From contig VGZG01000023.1 of NCBI GenBank assembly GCA_016872675.1, positions 1 through 46,055 of the forward strand: a stretch of 46,055 nucleotides of DNA, given 5' to 3'. A program made the position numbers and the translations under genes. Source of the stretch: Planctomycetota bacterium (GTDB lineage Bacteria; Planctomycetota; UBA1135; UBA2386). Below are positions 23,757 to 31,659 of the stretch, one piece after another. Under the pieces are notes generated by a model. That model did no database searches, was not told the origin of the DNA, and was given only the letters and a program-made list of their open reading frames with translations. How positions within the stretch are numbered: position 1 is the first letter of the stretch; the number at the start of each line of letters is the position of its first letter.

Positions 23757-24935
23757 CTAGCGGCTGGCGAACTGCTCGAGGCCGGCGCGCAGGTCCGCCG
23801 CCGCCTTGGCATCGCCCGTATCTTCGATAGCCTGAGCCAGCCGCTTGAGCCAGTTCGTGGCGTCGGCGGGCAGGCTCGCGGGGGCGGCCTTGCCGTGCGT
23901 CTGCGGCGCGGCCCAACGCAGCCGGATGCTGTCGCAAACCACCGCACCCATGGCGTTCGGCAGGCGTAGCGCCGTCCGATCTTTCGACACTTCGGCCCAT
24001 GCCGCAGCCGGCACGGTGAGTTCGCGCGCGGCGTCGACGCCGAGGAACACGCGGCCATCGTCGGTCCACTGCACGAACTGGTCACCGTTCTTGCACGACA
24101 GCAGCTCGACGCCGCCGGCGAGCGTGACGTCGCGGTCGCGCGCGACCTGCGGCAGCGTCAGCGCCTGCCCGCTCTTCTTGCTGCATGCGGCTTGCATCGC
24201 GGCGAGCGCCTGCGCGGTGTCGGCGAACGCGCCGCCCTTGGCGAGCGGATGGTCGTCGCCGAGCCAGGCCTTGAGCGTCTTGTGCGTTTCGATGGCCGCC
24301 TGCTGGCCCCAAGGCGTCTCCTGGAACGTGCGCTCGTCGCCGAGCGCGTCGAGCAGCGGCTGCAGCGGCGGCAACTTGCCTTGCTGCAGCAGCAACAGCG
24401 GCAGGCGCGCGCGCGCCCGCGGGTCGCTCTCAGGCAGCGCCATCGCGCCGTCGTCGCCGCCGAGGGCGAGGCCAAAGCGCGCGTGCGTGCGCGCCAGCCA
24501 CGCTGGGTCGTCGGCGTGCGCCTTGCACAGCTTGAGGATCGCGACGCGGCGGTAGCCGGCCGTGCGAACGCGCAGAGCCAGTCCGCGCAGCGCCGACGCG
24601 CGCCAGTAGAAGTCGCGGTCCGCGGCCCACATGGTCAGCAGATCGAGCACCGGCGCCTCGGTCGTCGCCGCGTCGGCGATTGCGTCGACCAGCGTCTGCG
24701 GCAGCGCGTTGCGGCCGTTCTTGTCGGCCCAGGCGACGACTGCTGGCACGGCGGCGCTTCCGCCATTGGCGACCTTGCGCGCGGCGGCGAGCCGCAGGCC
24801 GTAGCGCGGCGACGCGCACGCGCGCTCAACCTCCTTCGGCCAGTCGTCCACCGGGCCCTGGATCAGCGGCAGCAGCGCGAGCAGCGGCGAAGCGACGGCG
24901 AGCACCAACAGGACGTGCAAGGCGTTGACCCTCAC
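23757..24935 (-). CDS. exported helical-repeat protein, function unknown
   Basis: A 392-residue protein with an N-terminal signal or anchor (ALHVLLVLAVASPLLALLPL). Helical repeat units follow (for example YGLRLAAARKVANGGSAAVP and YWRASALRGLALRVR), suggesting a HEAT-like solenoid over residues ~30-230, then a mixed C-terminal domain with LLSCKNGDQFVQWTDDGRVF. No family is recognised. It starts at GTG, overlapping the stop of the DUF3299-like gene by 4 nt (GTGA), and ends 19 bp before the GlmS-like gene. The three genes form one leftward operon, so a role near cell-envelope amino-sugar supply is conceivable but not shown. Confidence 0.65.
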   Translation of the reverse strand: MRVNALHVLLVLAVASPLLALLPLIQGPVDDWPKEVERACASPRYGLRLAAARKVANGGSAAVPAVVAWADKNGRNALPQTLVDAIADAATTEAPVLDLLTMWAADRDFYWRASALRGLALRVRTAGYRRVAILKLCKAHADDPAWLARTHARFGLALGGDDGAMALPESDPRARARLPLLLLQQGKLPPLQPLLDALGDERTFQETPWGQQAAIETHKTLKAWLGDDHPLAKGGAFADTAQALAAMQAACSKKSGQALTLPQVARDRDVTLAGGVELLSCKNGDQFVQWTDDGRVFLGVDAARELTVPAAAWAEVSKDRTALRLPNAMGAVVCDSIRLRWAAPQTHGKAAPASLPADATNWLKRLAQAIEDTGDAKAAADLRAGLEQFASR

Positions 24936-25333
24936 TTCACCGTGTCCGCATCGAGCTGGTAGATCATGATCACCACGTCGTCTTCATTCTCCTCGCCGAC
25001 GTACAGCTTGCCGGAGACGGTCACTACGCCCGGCTTGATGTCGGTGGTCACGCCGTCGGGCAGCGTGCAGAAGACGATCTCGTTGAGCTTCGGCGTGCCG
25101 TTGCAGCCGCAAGCGTCATTGATCAGCAGGAATGAGTTCACCGGCTCGCTGCCCGGCACCTCGCGCTGCATGAAACCGCGGATCTCGACCAGCTTTTCGT
25201 CGAGGTCAGTCACTTCCTTTGGCAGCGTCATGCCTTCCTGGTAGTCGAAGCTGGCGAGCTTCGCGAAGCCGACCTTGAGCGGGTCGTCGGCCGCGAGCAG
25301 CAGCAGGGCTGGAAGCAGGAGGCGGAGCGCCAT
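24932..25333 (-). CDS. DUF3299-like secreted protein
   Basis: A 133-residue exported protein with a short hydrophobic leader (LRLLLPALLLLAADDP). The core matches DUF3299: LDEKLVEIRGFMQREVPGSE (family l-x-Gk-x-VxIxGFM), then NSFLLINDACGCNGTPKLNE and IVFCTLP. The family pattern is fLLv-x-d-x-x-aCC-x-G-x-x-P-x-x-n-x-iv. The two Cys in ACGC sit where DUF3299 has its Cys pair, so metal or disulfide chemistry is possible. No function is known. It is the first gene of the operon with the solenoid protein and GlmS-like genes. The ATG is supported by the leader; no clear Shine-Dalgarno was seen. Confidence 0.7.
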   Translation of the reverse strand: MALRLLLPALLLLAADDPLKVGFAKLASFDYQEGMTLPKEVTDLDEKLVEIRGFMQREVPGSEPVNSFLLINDACGCNGTPKLNEIVFCTLPDGVTTDIKPGVVTVSGKLYVGEENEDDVVIMIYQLDADTVK

Positions 25334-25360
25334 GCGGACCGAGCAGGATAGCAGGCGAAG

Positions 25361-25410
25361 GGCGCTGGCGGCACGGTGTCGGAGTGGCGGGTGGTGGGCG
25401 CTGGCGGCAC
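25361..25410. repeat. 14-bp direct repeat GGCGCTGGCGGCAC, two copies
   Basis: Identical copies at 25361-25374 and 25397-25410, period 36 bp, in the 265-bp gap between the DUF3299-like gene and the NDH-2 fusion gene. The gap has no supported gene and no promoter I could recognise. The repeat may be a short duplication. Confidence 0.4.
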
Positions 25411-25598
25411 TGATCGTTACGGGGGGCAGGCGAGGGAGCAGGTCGATCCGCGGGAGCGGACTCTTGGCCGCGCCGCGGGTGTGGCGCCGGCAGGGTGCCG
25501 GTCGCCGTCGTCGGGTTCCCCCCAGGGCGCAGAATGGGGGTGTCGGAGCGCGTGTCCGGGCGGGCTGGGCAGGCGCGCCAGCGATGGTCGCCGCCCTC

Positions 25599-27656
25599 TC
25601 ACCTCGTCGCTGCCGCGCCCGCCACCAACCGCAGCACGTCCTTGATCGACACGACGCCGACCACGCGCTGGCTGCCGTCGACCACGACCACGTGCTTCAC
25701 GTCGCGGCGGCGCATGATCTCGACGGCGCGTTCGATCGGCGTCGTTGGCGCGATGCACTGCACGTCGCGCGTGGCGAGTTGCAGCAGCGGCTGTTGCAGG
25801 TCGGAGTCGGCGCGCAGCGCGGCGAAGACGTCGGTGCTGGTGACAAGGCCGGCGAGGCGGCCGTTGGCGTCGACGATCGGGAAGGCGTTGATGCGCTGGT
25901 CCAGCAGCGTTTGGATGCACTCGCGCAGGCAGGTGTCGGCGGCCATCACGACGACATTGCGGCTCATGATGGTGGCGATCGGCGCGCGCAGTTGTTCCGC
26001 CGGCACCCACTTCGGCAGGATCGCATTCGCCGGCTGGAAGCGCCGCGAGGTCGCGTCCAGCAGCTTGCGCAGGCCGCGGAAGCTGTGGGTCAGCACGCGG
26101 AACTCCGCCGCCGGAAACGCCAGCACGCGCGTCGGCTCGACTGCCGTCGCCGTGGTCGTGCGCACGCCCTGCCGAAGCAGCGAGCCTTCGCCGAAGTGCT
26201 CGCCCGGCCCGAGCACGTCGCTCGCCGCTTCGCAGCCGTTGGCGTCGCAGCGCGTCAGCCGGATCGAGCCGCGGTCGACGACGTAGAAGGCGCCACTCGG
26301 ATCGCCCTGCGCGAACAACTGTTCGCCGGCTTCCAGGTGAATGGTGCCGTGGCGCGCCGTCGGCTTCATCGCCAGCGCGTTGAGGTCGCGCGGGAAGAAC
26401 AGGTTGAGCGTCCAGTCGATGACGACGCGCAGCTTGCGGTCGAAGCGCGGCAGCTTCATCAAGTAGATCGTTCGCCACAGCCACCACGCCAGGAAGCCGG
26501 TGATCTTGAGGTTGCCGACAGCGGCGACGGCGTTGCGGTGGCCGAGCGTCGCCAGTTGGCCGAGGCTCTTGTGGCGGAACGGCTGCGGCGGCTTGCCGCG
26601 CAGCGCCGCGGCGATGTTGGCGGCGGCGACGTCGCCCTGGCGCGACGCGAACTGCGCCGTCGGCGGCGACATGCCGCCGTGGCCGTCGGGGTTGGCAGCG
26701 CAGTCGCCCAGCGCCCAGACGCGCTCGCTGCCCTGCAGTCGCAGGAACGCGTCCGTCGGCAAGCGCCCGCTGCCCGCAGGCGCGATTGCCTTGAGCATTG
26801 GATGCGGCGCGTTGCCAACCGTGCAGACGACCGTGCGCGCGTGCACGATCGTGCCGTCCTGCAAGTACACGCCTTCGCGCGAGGCGGCGCGGGTCATGGC
26901 GTTGAGGCGGAACTCGACGCCGCGCTCTTGCAGCACCTTCAGCGCGTGCGCGCCCAGTCGCTTGTCGAGCTCGGGCAGGATCTGGTCGCGGCCGTGGATG
27001 ACGATGACGCGCATCGGCGCGCTGTGCAGCGACGGAAAGAAGCGCGCGGCGCTGCGCACGAGGTCGTTGATCTCGGCGGCCGTCTCGACGCCGGAGAAGC
27101 CGCCGCCGACGACTGCGAAGGTCAGCAGGGCGCGCCGCTCGGCCGGGTCTGACTCCAGCACCGCGAGCTCGAGCCGCGTGATGATCGCGTGGCGCAGCGC
27201 CAGCGCGTCGGCGACGTTCTTCATCGGCAGCGAGTGCTCGGCCATGCCGGGCATGCGGCTCGTGTCGACGACCGAACCTAGCGCGAGCACGAGGTGCGCG
27301 GGCGCGTAGACCGCGGTCTCGCCGCCGCCTTCGGCGACCACCGTAACGCGGCCGGCCGCGGCGCCGCCCTCGGCGGCGTTCGCCGCCAGCTCGATGGCGG
27401 TGACCTCGCCGCGCACGACCTCGGTGCGGCGCAGCAGGTGGCGCAGCGGGCTGATCACGTGCTCCGGCGACAGGCTGGCGCCGACGACCTCGGGCAGCAG
27501 CGGCTGGAAGACGAAGTAGTTCTCGCTGCTGACGAGCGTGATGCGCGCGGCCTTCGGCAGCAGGCGCTCGAGGCGGCGGGCGCAGCCGGCGCCGGCGAAG
27601 CCGCCGCCCAGGATCAGGACATCGGTCGGGCGGACGGGCGGGTCTTGGTGGTTCAC
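25599..27656 (-). CDS. NDH-2-type NADH dehydrogenase fused to cNMP-binding and two CBS domains
   Basis: A 685-residue three-part fusion. Residues ~1-430 are a type II NADH:quinone oxidoreductase: VLILGGGFAGAGCARRL (FAD), ENYFVFQPLLPEVVG, FAVVGGGFSGVETAAEINDL (NADH) and VWALGDCAANPD (second FAD motif), ending in amphipathic WWLWRTIYLMKLP for membrane binding. Residues ~430-530 are a cyclic-nucleotide-binding domain (LEAGEQLFAQGDPSGAFYVV; FGEGSLLRQGVRTTTATA, the phosphate cassette). Residues ~550-685 hold two CBS domains (TIMSRNVVVM... and TTPIERAVEIMRRRDVKHVV). The GTG at 27656 is preferred because NHQDPPVRPTDVL leads straight into the FAD motif; the longer frame from 27719 adds a non-homologous leader. 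It would feed electrons to the quinone pool under nucleotide control. Quinone-site details cannot be read. Confidence 0.88.
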   Translation of the reverse strand: MNHQDPPVRPTDVLILGGGFAGAGCARRLERLLPKAARITLVSSENYFVFQPLLPEVVGASLSPEHVISPLRHLLRRTEVVRGEVTAIELAANAAEGGAAAGRVTVVAEGGGETAVYAPAHLVLALGSVVDTSRMPGMAEHSLPMKNVADALALRHAIITRLELAVLESDPAERRALLTFAVVGGGFSGVETAAEINDLVRSAARFFPSLHSAPMRVIVIHGRDQILPELDKRLGAHALKVLQERGVEFRLNAMTRAASREGVYLQDGTIVHARTVVCTVGNAPHPMLKAIAPAGSGRLPTDAFLRLQGSERVWALGDCAANPDGHGGMSPPTAQFASRQGDVAAANIAAALRGKPPQPFRHKSLGQLATLGHRNAVAAVGNLKITGFLAWWLWRTIYLMKLPRFDRKLRVVIDWTLNLFFPRDLNALAMKPTARHGTIHLEAGEQLFAQGDPSGAFYVVDRGSIRLTRCDANGCEAASDVLGPGEHFGEGSLLRQGVRTTTATAVEPTRVLAFPAAEFRVLTHSFRGLRKLLDATSRRFQPANAILPKWVPAEQLRAPIATIMSRNVVVMAADTCLRECIQTLLDQRINAFPIVDANGRLAGLVTSTDVFAALRADSDLQQPLLQLATRDVQCIAPTTPIERAVEIMRRRDVKHVVVVDGSQRVVGVVSIKDVLRLVAGAAATR

Positions 27657-27720
27657 GCAGGCGGCAGCGTAGCGGCGAGGCGGAACGGACGCGGCGGAAG
27701 TGACGCCCCGCCCCCTCACG

Positions 27721-28071
27721 TCACCTGCAGCCCTCGATCCCCGGATCGCCGTCCGGCAGCTTCAGGTCCATCGGCGTCGGCCGCTTCTAGCACGCGACCT
27801 TGACGCCCTGCGGGTTCACGCCGTCGAAGACGCTGCGGATCGTGCCGTCCTTGCCGCCGGCGGCGAGCGCCTGCAGCACGACGAGCAGCCGGCGCTTGCC
27901 CTGCGCGTAGAGGGCTTCCTGCAGTTTCTCCAGCTGCGCGTTGAGCTGGCGCAGCCGCGCCCTGCCCGCCTCCTTGTCGCCGTCGAAGCTCGGCGTGCCG
28001 CGCGGGTCGCGGTCGGCGAGCTGCAGCTCCTTCCCAGGCCGCACGCACAGCCGGTCGGCGAACGTCGTCAT
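27721..28071 (-). pseudogene. truncated polyphosphate kinase 2 (PPK2) remnant
   Basis: The first 94 residues match the PPK2 N-terminus: RLCVRPGKELQLADRDPRGT, helix ARLRQLNAQLEKLQEALYAQ, and the Walker A region LLVVLQALAAGGKDGTIRSV, then FDGVNPQGVKVAC. A TAG at 27787-27789 then interrupts the frame. Reading on gives KRPTPMDL, as in PPK2 (FK-x-PT-x-x-EL, the stop replacing F), then unrelated residues to TGA at 27721. About 180 residues, including Walker B, are gone. The Walker A residue usually D is A (ALAAGGK). PPK2 uses polyphosphate to make nucleotides; this copy cannot. Confidence 0.75.
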
Positions 28072-28134
28072 GCGCGCAGGCTAGCGGCTCGCGATCGCGC
28101 TTGGTCGCGCCGTCTAGTGCGTAGCCGCCCGCCG

Positions 28135-28959
28135 TCACTTCCCGCCGGCCTTCTTGCCGGCCTTGCCTTCCTCTCCGCCCGTGCTCGCCGCCCCGTCCTT
28201 CGGCGCGACGGTGATCCACGTGCGCAGGATCGCGACCTTCTCCGGCAGCGGGTCGCCGTCCTTGTCGACGCCCTTCTCCTCGAGCTTCTTCAACGTCGTC
28301 TCCACGCCTTCGGTGACGAAGCCGTGCACGGTGTGCTTGCCGTCGAGGTGCGGCGTCGGCACGAACGTCAGGAAGAACTGCGAGCCCTCGTTGTCCGGGT
28401 TGCCGTCGTTGGCCGAGCTCAGCGCGCCGGGCTTGTCGTGCTTCTGGCCGCTCTTCAGCTCGCCGTCGAGCTTGTAGCCGGCGTCGCCGGCCTGCGTGTT
28501 GTCGGGGCTGCCGCCCTGCGCCATGAAGCCCTTGAGCACGCGCGGGAACTGCAGGCCGTCGTAGAAGCCGCAGCGCGACAGGTAGACGACGCTGCTGCAG
28601 TGCATCGGCGCCGCTTCGGGCAGCAGCGTGACGACGAGCGGGCCGACGCTGGTCTCGAGGTGCCAGCGGTACGCGCGCGCCGCGTCGAACGGCAACTGCG
28701 GGGGCTTGGGCAGCGCCTTCCTCCAGTCGACCGACTTCGTGCTGACCTTGGCCTTGCGGAACTTGTCGATCGCGACGATCGCCGGTTCCTTGGCGGTCAG
28801 CGCGTCGTCCTTCGGCGCCGCGGCGACGGCTTTGTCCTTCTCCTTGCCCGCCTTGTCCTTGCCGGCCTTGCCCTGCGCCGGCAGGGCCAGCGGAGCGGCG
28901 AGCAGGGCGACGACGGCGAGCAGCGCGGACGGCGGCGGCAGGCGGCGGGGGTGGGCCAT
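28135..28959 (-). CDS. secreted cyclophilin-type peptidyl-prolyl isomerase
   Basis: A 274-residue exported enzyme catalysing Xaa-Pro isomerisation outside the cytosol. The signal peptide (PSALLAVVALLAAPLALPAQ) precedes a Lys/Ala-rich linker (~25-55), then a cyclophilin domain: VGPLVVTLLPEAAPMHCSSV, YDGLQFPRVLKGFMAQGGSP (with the catalytic Arg and Gln) and NEGSQFFLTFVPTPHLDGKH, then VHGFVTEGVET. Position Trp121 of human CypA is His here, as usual in bacteria. The C-terminal ~25 residues are Lys/Gly/Glu-rich. The ATG at 28959 gives a normal leader; the longer frame to 29001 is unlikely. It stands alone. Confidence 0.92.
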   Translation of the reverse strand: MAHPRRLPPPSALLAVVALLAAPLALPAQGKAGKDKAGKEKDKAVAAAPKDDALTAKEPAIVAIDKFRKAKVSTKSVDWRKALPKPPQLPFDAARAYRWHLETSVGPLVVTLLPEAAPMHCSSVVYLSRCGFYDGLQFPRVLKGFMAQGGSPDNTQAGDAGYKLDGELKSGQKHDKPGALSSANDGNPDNEGSQFFLTFVPTPHLDGKHTVHGFVTEGVETTLKKLEEKGVDKDGDPLPEKVAILRTWITVAPKDGAASTGGEEGKAGKKAGGK

Positions 28960-29095
28960 CACCGCACGATAGCCGTTCGACGACGCGCGCTGTTGCGCCA
29001 AGGCGACCGGGTCGCCGCGCGCGCTGTTGTCGGCGCCGGCGAACGTGCCGGCGGGCGCGTTCCTGGCCGGTCCGGTCAGCGTCCGACCTTCGCGC

Positions 29096-30364
29096 TCACA
29101 GCACGCGGTACTCGATCGCGTGCGCCTTGCCGTCGATCAGCAGTTCGACCATGAGCTTGCGCGGCGGCCTACCCGCCTGCAGCAGCTGCGTCAGCGTCGC
29201 CAGCAGCGACGCGGCGTCGCGCACACCGACGCCGTTGACCGACATGATCACTGCGCCCGCCGGGATGGCCAGCGGTTTCAGCGTGTCCGGCACGGTGACA
29301 ACGCGCACGCCGCGCGCGACCGCGCCGTCCTTGGCCTTGCCAACCCACGGATCGACAACCGACGACTTCTGTAGCGCCGTCAGGCCGGCGGCGGCGACGG
29401 CGTCGCGTTCGCGGCCGGGATGCAATTGCACGATCGCGTCGTTGAGGTTGCGCAGCGGCGGGAACAGCGCCTTCGCGGCTTCGTCGGCCCAGGCCGTCAG
29501 CGCCGCATGGTCCTCGGGCGGGGCAGGCAGGTCCTTCGGCCCGATCGCCTGGAACAGGCCGACCGCCTCGGCGCGCGTCTTTGCTTCGGGCGAGACCAGC
29601 AGTTCCTTCACGCGCGGCAGCGACGGCTCGAGCCACGCCAGCGCGAGGTCGGGCCGCACCAGCGACGCTTCCTTCACGAACCACAGCGCCTGCGCCTGGT
29701 CGATCGGCTCCGGCAAGTCGAACATCTGCAGGAACGGCACCAGGCGCAGCTTGTGCAGATGGTCTTCAGGGATCGGGCCGCGCACGATCCCGGCCGCGCG
29801 CGCCGGCGCGCTGCCGGGCGCAGGCAGCGTCGCCTTCAGCTCGGCCTGCTTCTCGGGCGCGAGGTCGCCGAAGCGCCGGCCGGCGTTGGCGCGCAGGAAT
29901 GCGATCGCGAGCGGAAAGGCGCGCTCGCGGATCGTGCGCAGCGGCTCGCCGGGCACGTGGGCGATCAGCTCGAACACGTCATCGACGCGGGCGACGTGGA
30001 AGATCGCGTAGAACGCGGTCGCTCGGTCGGCGGCGTTCTTGTTGTTGCGGACGATCTGCGCGAGGTAGCCGGCGTCGAGGCCGTTGGGCAGCTTGAGCAG
30101 GTCCTCGCGCGCTTGCCGCCAGCGCGGGTCGTCGACGACCTCGCGGCCGTCGATGTCGAAGCGCTTTTGCGCCGACGCCGATTCCGCCAATGCCTCCATC
30201 ATCCGCAGCAGGCGGAAGGCCTCGTCCGGCGGCGCGTAGGCGTCGGTCGGCGACCGGAACGGCGACAGTGCGTCGCGGTCGGGGTAGGCGGCGAACTTCG
30301 TCGGGCCGCCCTGCGCGGCGGCGGCGGCGGCGAGCAGCAGCGGGGCGAGCGAGCGGGCCTTCAT
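29096..30364 (-). CDS. secreted HEAT-like protein with C-terminal PDZ-like domain
   Basis: A 422-residue exported protein with a short signal peptide (LAPLLLAAAAAAQ). The middle is helical, with ~100 residues of HEAT-like turns (ADRATAFYAIFHVARVDDVF). The last ~90 residues resemble a PDZ domain: GVRVVTVPDTLKPLAIPAGA, IMSVNGVGVRDAASLLATLT and the final strand KLMVELLIDGKAHAIEYRVL. There is no visible serine-protease triad, so this is not a DegP-type enzyme. PDZ domains bind C-terminal peptides. It stands alone between the cyclophilin and DUF445 genes. The function is unknown. Confidence 0.6.
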   Translation of the reverse strand: MKARSLAPLLLAAAAAAQGGPTKFAAYPDRDALSPFRSPTDAYAPPDEAFRLLRMMEALAESASAQKRFDIDGREVVDDPRWRQAREDLLKLPNGLDAGYLAQIVRNNKNAADRATAFYAIFHVARVDDVFELIAHVPGEPLRTIRERAFPLAIAFLRANAGRRFGDLAPEKQAELKATLPAPGSAPARAAGIVRGPIPEDHLHKLRLVPFLQMFDLPEPIDQAQALWFVKEASLVRPDLALAWLEPSLPRVKELLVSPEAKTRAEAVGLFQAIGPKDLPAPPEDHAALTAWADEAAKALFPPLRNLNDAIVQLHPGRERDAVAAAGLTALQKSSVVDPWVGKAKDGAVARGVRVVTVPDTLKPLAIPAGAVIMSVNGVGVRDAASLLATLTQLLQAGRPPRKLMVELLIDGKAHAIEYRVL

Positions 30365-30410
30365 GGCGATGCGGACGGGTCTAGTCGCGGCGAGTTGGCG
30401 GCGTAACGGC

Positions 30411-31031
30411 TCACGCGGGCTGGCCGTGCCAGGCGAGGAAGCCGACCTGCGCGAGCCCGATCAGCGCGCCGAGCACGCCGCCGAGTATCTCGATCGCGCG
30501 CAGCTCGCGGCTGGCGACCTCGAGAATCATCGCCTCGAGCTTCTCGATGGCGAAGCCGGCGACCTTTTTCTCGACCAGCGTTGGCACGTCGAGGCCCTTG
30601 GCGAGGCCCTTCTCGACCTCCTCGAGCACGGTCGCCTTGTGTTCCATCACGCCGGCGACGATCGCGTCGCGGATGCCCTGCACACGCTCCTCGGTGAGGA
30701 AACCGCCGATCAGCGGCAGGCCGCGCAGTTCCTGCACCTTCGGCGCGAGGCCCTTGTTGAGGACGGCGGCGAGCACGCCGCTGAAGTCCAGGTGGTCGAG
30801 GCCGCGCACGATGTCGGTGTGCTCGACGAGGTGGGTGCCGACGACGCGGCCGATGGCCTTGGCGAGGTCCTGCTGGCGGCGACCGATCAGGCCCTGCACC
30901 TTGAAGAACAAAATGCGTCGCGGCTTGATCGGCCGGAAGATCATCTTCACGGCCAGCCAGTTGGTGCTCCAACCGATCAGACCGCCGATCGCGGGAATGG
31001 TGATCCAGGTCCAGAGGTCGGGCGCTGCCAT
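30411..31031 (-). CDS. DUF445 family membrane protein
   Basis: A 206-residue protein with an N-terminal membrane helix (WITIPAIGGLIGWSTNWLAV). It carries the family signature: GWSTNWLAVKMIFRPIKPR (family G-x-x-TN-x-lA-v-k-m-lF-rP), then GLIGRRQQDLAKAIGRVVGT and a C-terminal hydrophobic helix (GGVLGALIGLAQVGFLAW). Most DUF445 proteins are ~200-400 aa; this is at the short end. No function is established. The start at 31031 (MAAPDLW) puts the helix near the N-terminus; a longer frame from 31052 adds MILRAPT. It ends 46 bp before the HEAT/PDZ gene. Confidence 0.85.
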   Translation of the reverse strand: MAAPDLWTWITIPAIGGLIGWSTNWLAVKMIFRPIKPRRILFFKVQGLIGRRQQDLAKAIGRVVGTHLVEHTDIVRGLDHLDFSGVLAAVLNKGLAPKVQELRGLPLIGGFLTEERVQGIRDAIVAGVMEHKATVLEEVEKGLAKGLDVPTLVEKKVAGFAIEKLEAMILEVASRELRAIEILGGVLGALIGLAQVGFLAWHGQPA

Positions 31032-31137
31032 TGTGGGGGCGCGGAGTATCACGGCGGGGCACGCTCATGTCCAAGCGCCGGGAAGGATGGTTGGCAACGC
31101 GCGCGGCGCCGGCAGGGCCGGCGACTGGCTGTCCAGG

Positions 31138-31344
31138 TCAGATGCTGCCCAGCATGCCGGCGACGCCGTTGTTGGTGAGCGCGCCGAACGCGTCTTGCGC
31201 CGGGAACTGGCAGGTGGCCGACTGCGAGAAGAGCTGGAAGCCGACCAGCGCCGGGTTGCTCGGGATCGCCAGGCTGAACGCGTGGTTCGCGCCGGCCGGT
31301 AACCAGGCGGTCAGCGCGTCCAGCGACGCGCGCAGGGTTCCGTT
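31138..31344 (-). pseudogene. orphan C-terminal fragment of a secreted protein
   Basis: The last ~68 codons before the stop at 31138 read like the C-terminal domain of large exported planctomycete proteins: LPAGANHAFSLAIPSNPALV, GFQLFSQSATCQFPAQDAFG and ALTNNGVAGMLGSI. The pattern is f-s-l-x-IP-x-x-PALvGl-x-l-x-x-Q, ending with N-G-v. No start codon, signal peptide or upstream domain precedes it; the sequence upstream is Arg-rich frame noise. It is most simply the tail of a gene whose front was deleted. I base the family recognition on memory. Confidence 0.45.
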
Positions 31345-31659
31345 TCGCGCCGGCGAGCCGCATCGCGCGGAGCGGCGCGGACTCCTCCGTCCGCCGGCGC
31401 CATCGCGGCGATGCGTGCGGCGGCGGGGCCCGGCGCGCAATTTCGCCTTGGCGCTGGGCCTCGCGCTACGGCCCGCCGCTCCCTCGTAATGCGGTCGCAC
31501 ACGCTTGTTCTGCGGGTTCGCCGCGGTCCCGGGCGTGGCCCCGGGCGCAGCTGGCGTCGCAATGGTCGATGCCGCTGCGGCTCGGTTGCGGTCGGTCGGC
31601 CCCGGTCGGGCGCCGATGCCTGCGTGCAGGTTTCGGGGCCGCCGCGGCATGATGCGCGC
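31345..31659. other. intergenic, no recognisable content
   Basis: 315 bp between the fragment and the hydroxyproline epimerase gene. Open frames here are Arg/Pro-rich and look like composition noise. No promoter or RNA structure stood out. Confidence 0.5.

Noticed and set aside
27657-27719. A longer N-terminus for the NDH-2 fusion
   Set aside because: The 21 added residues (MRGRGVTSAASVPPRRYAAA region) precede the FAD motif without family similarity and run into the PPK2 remnant.
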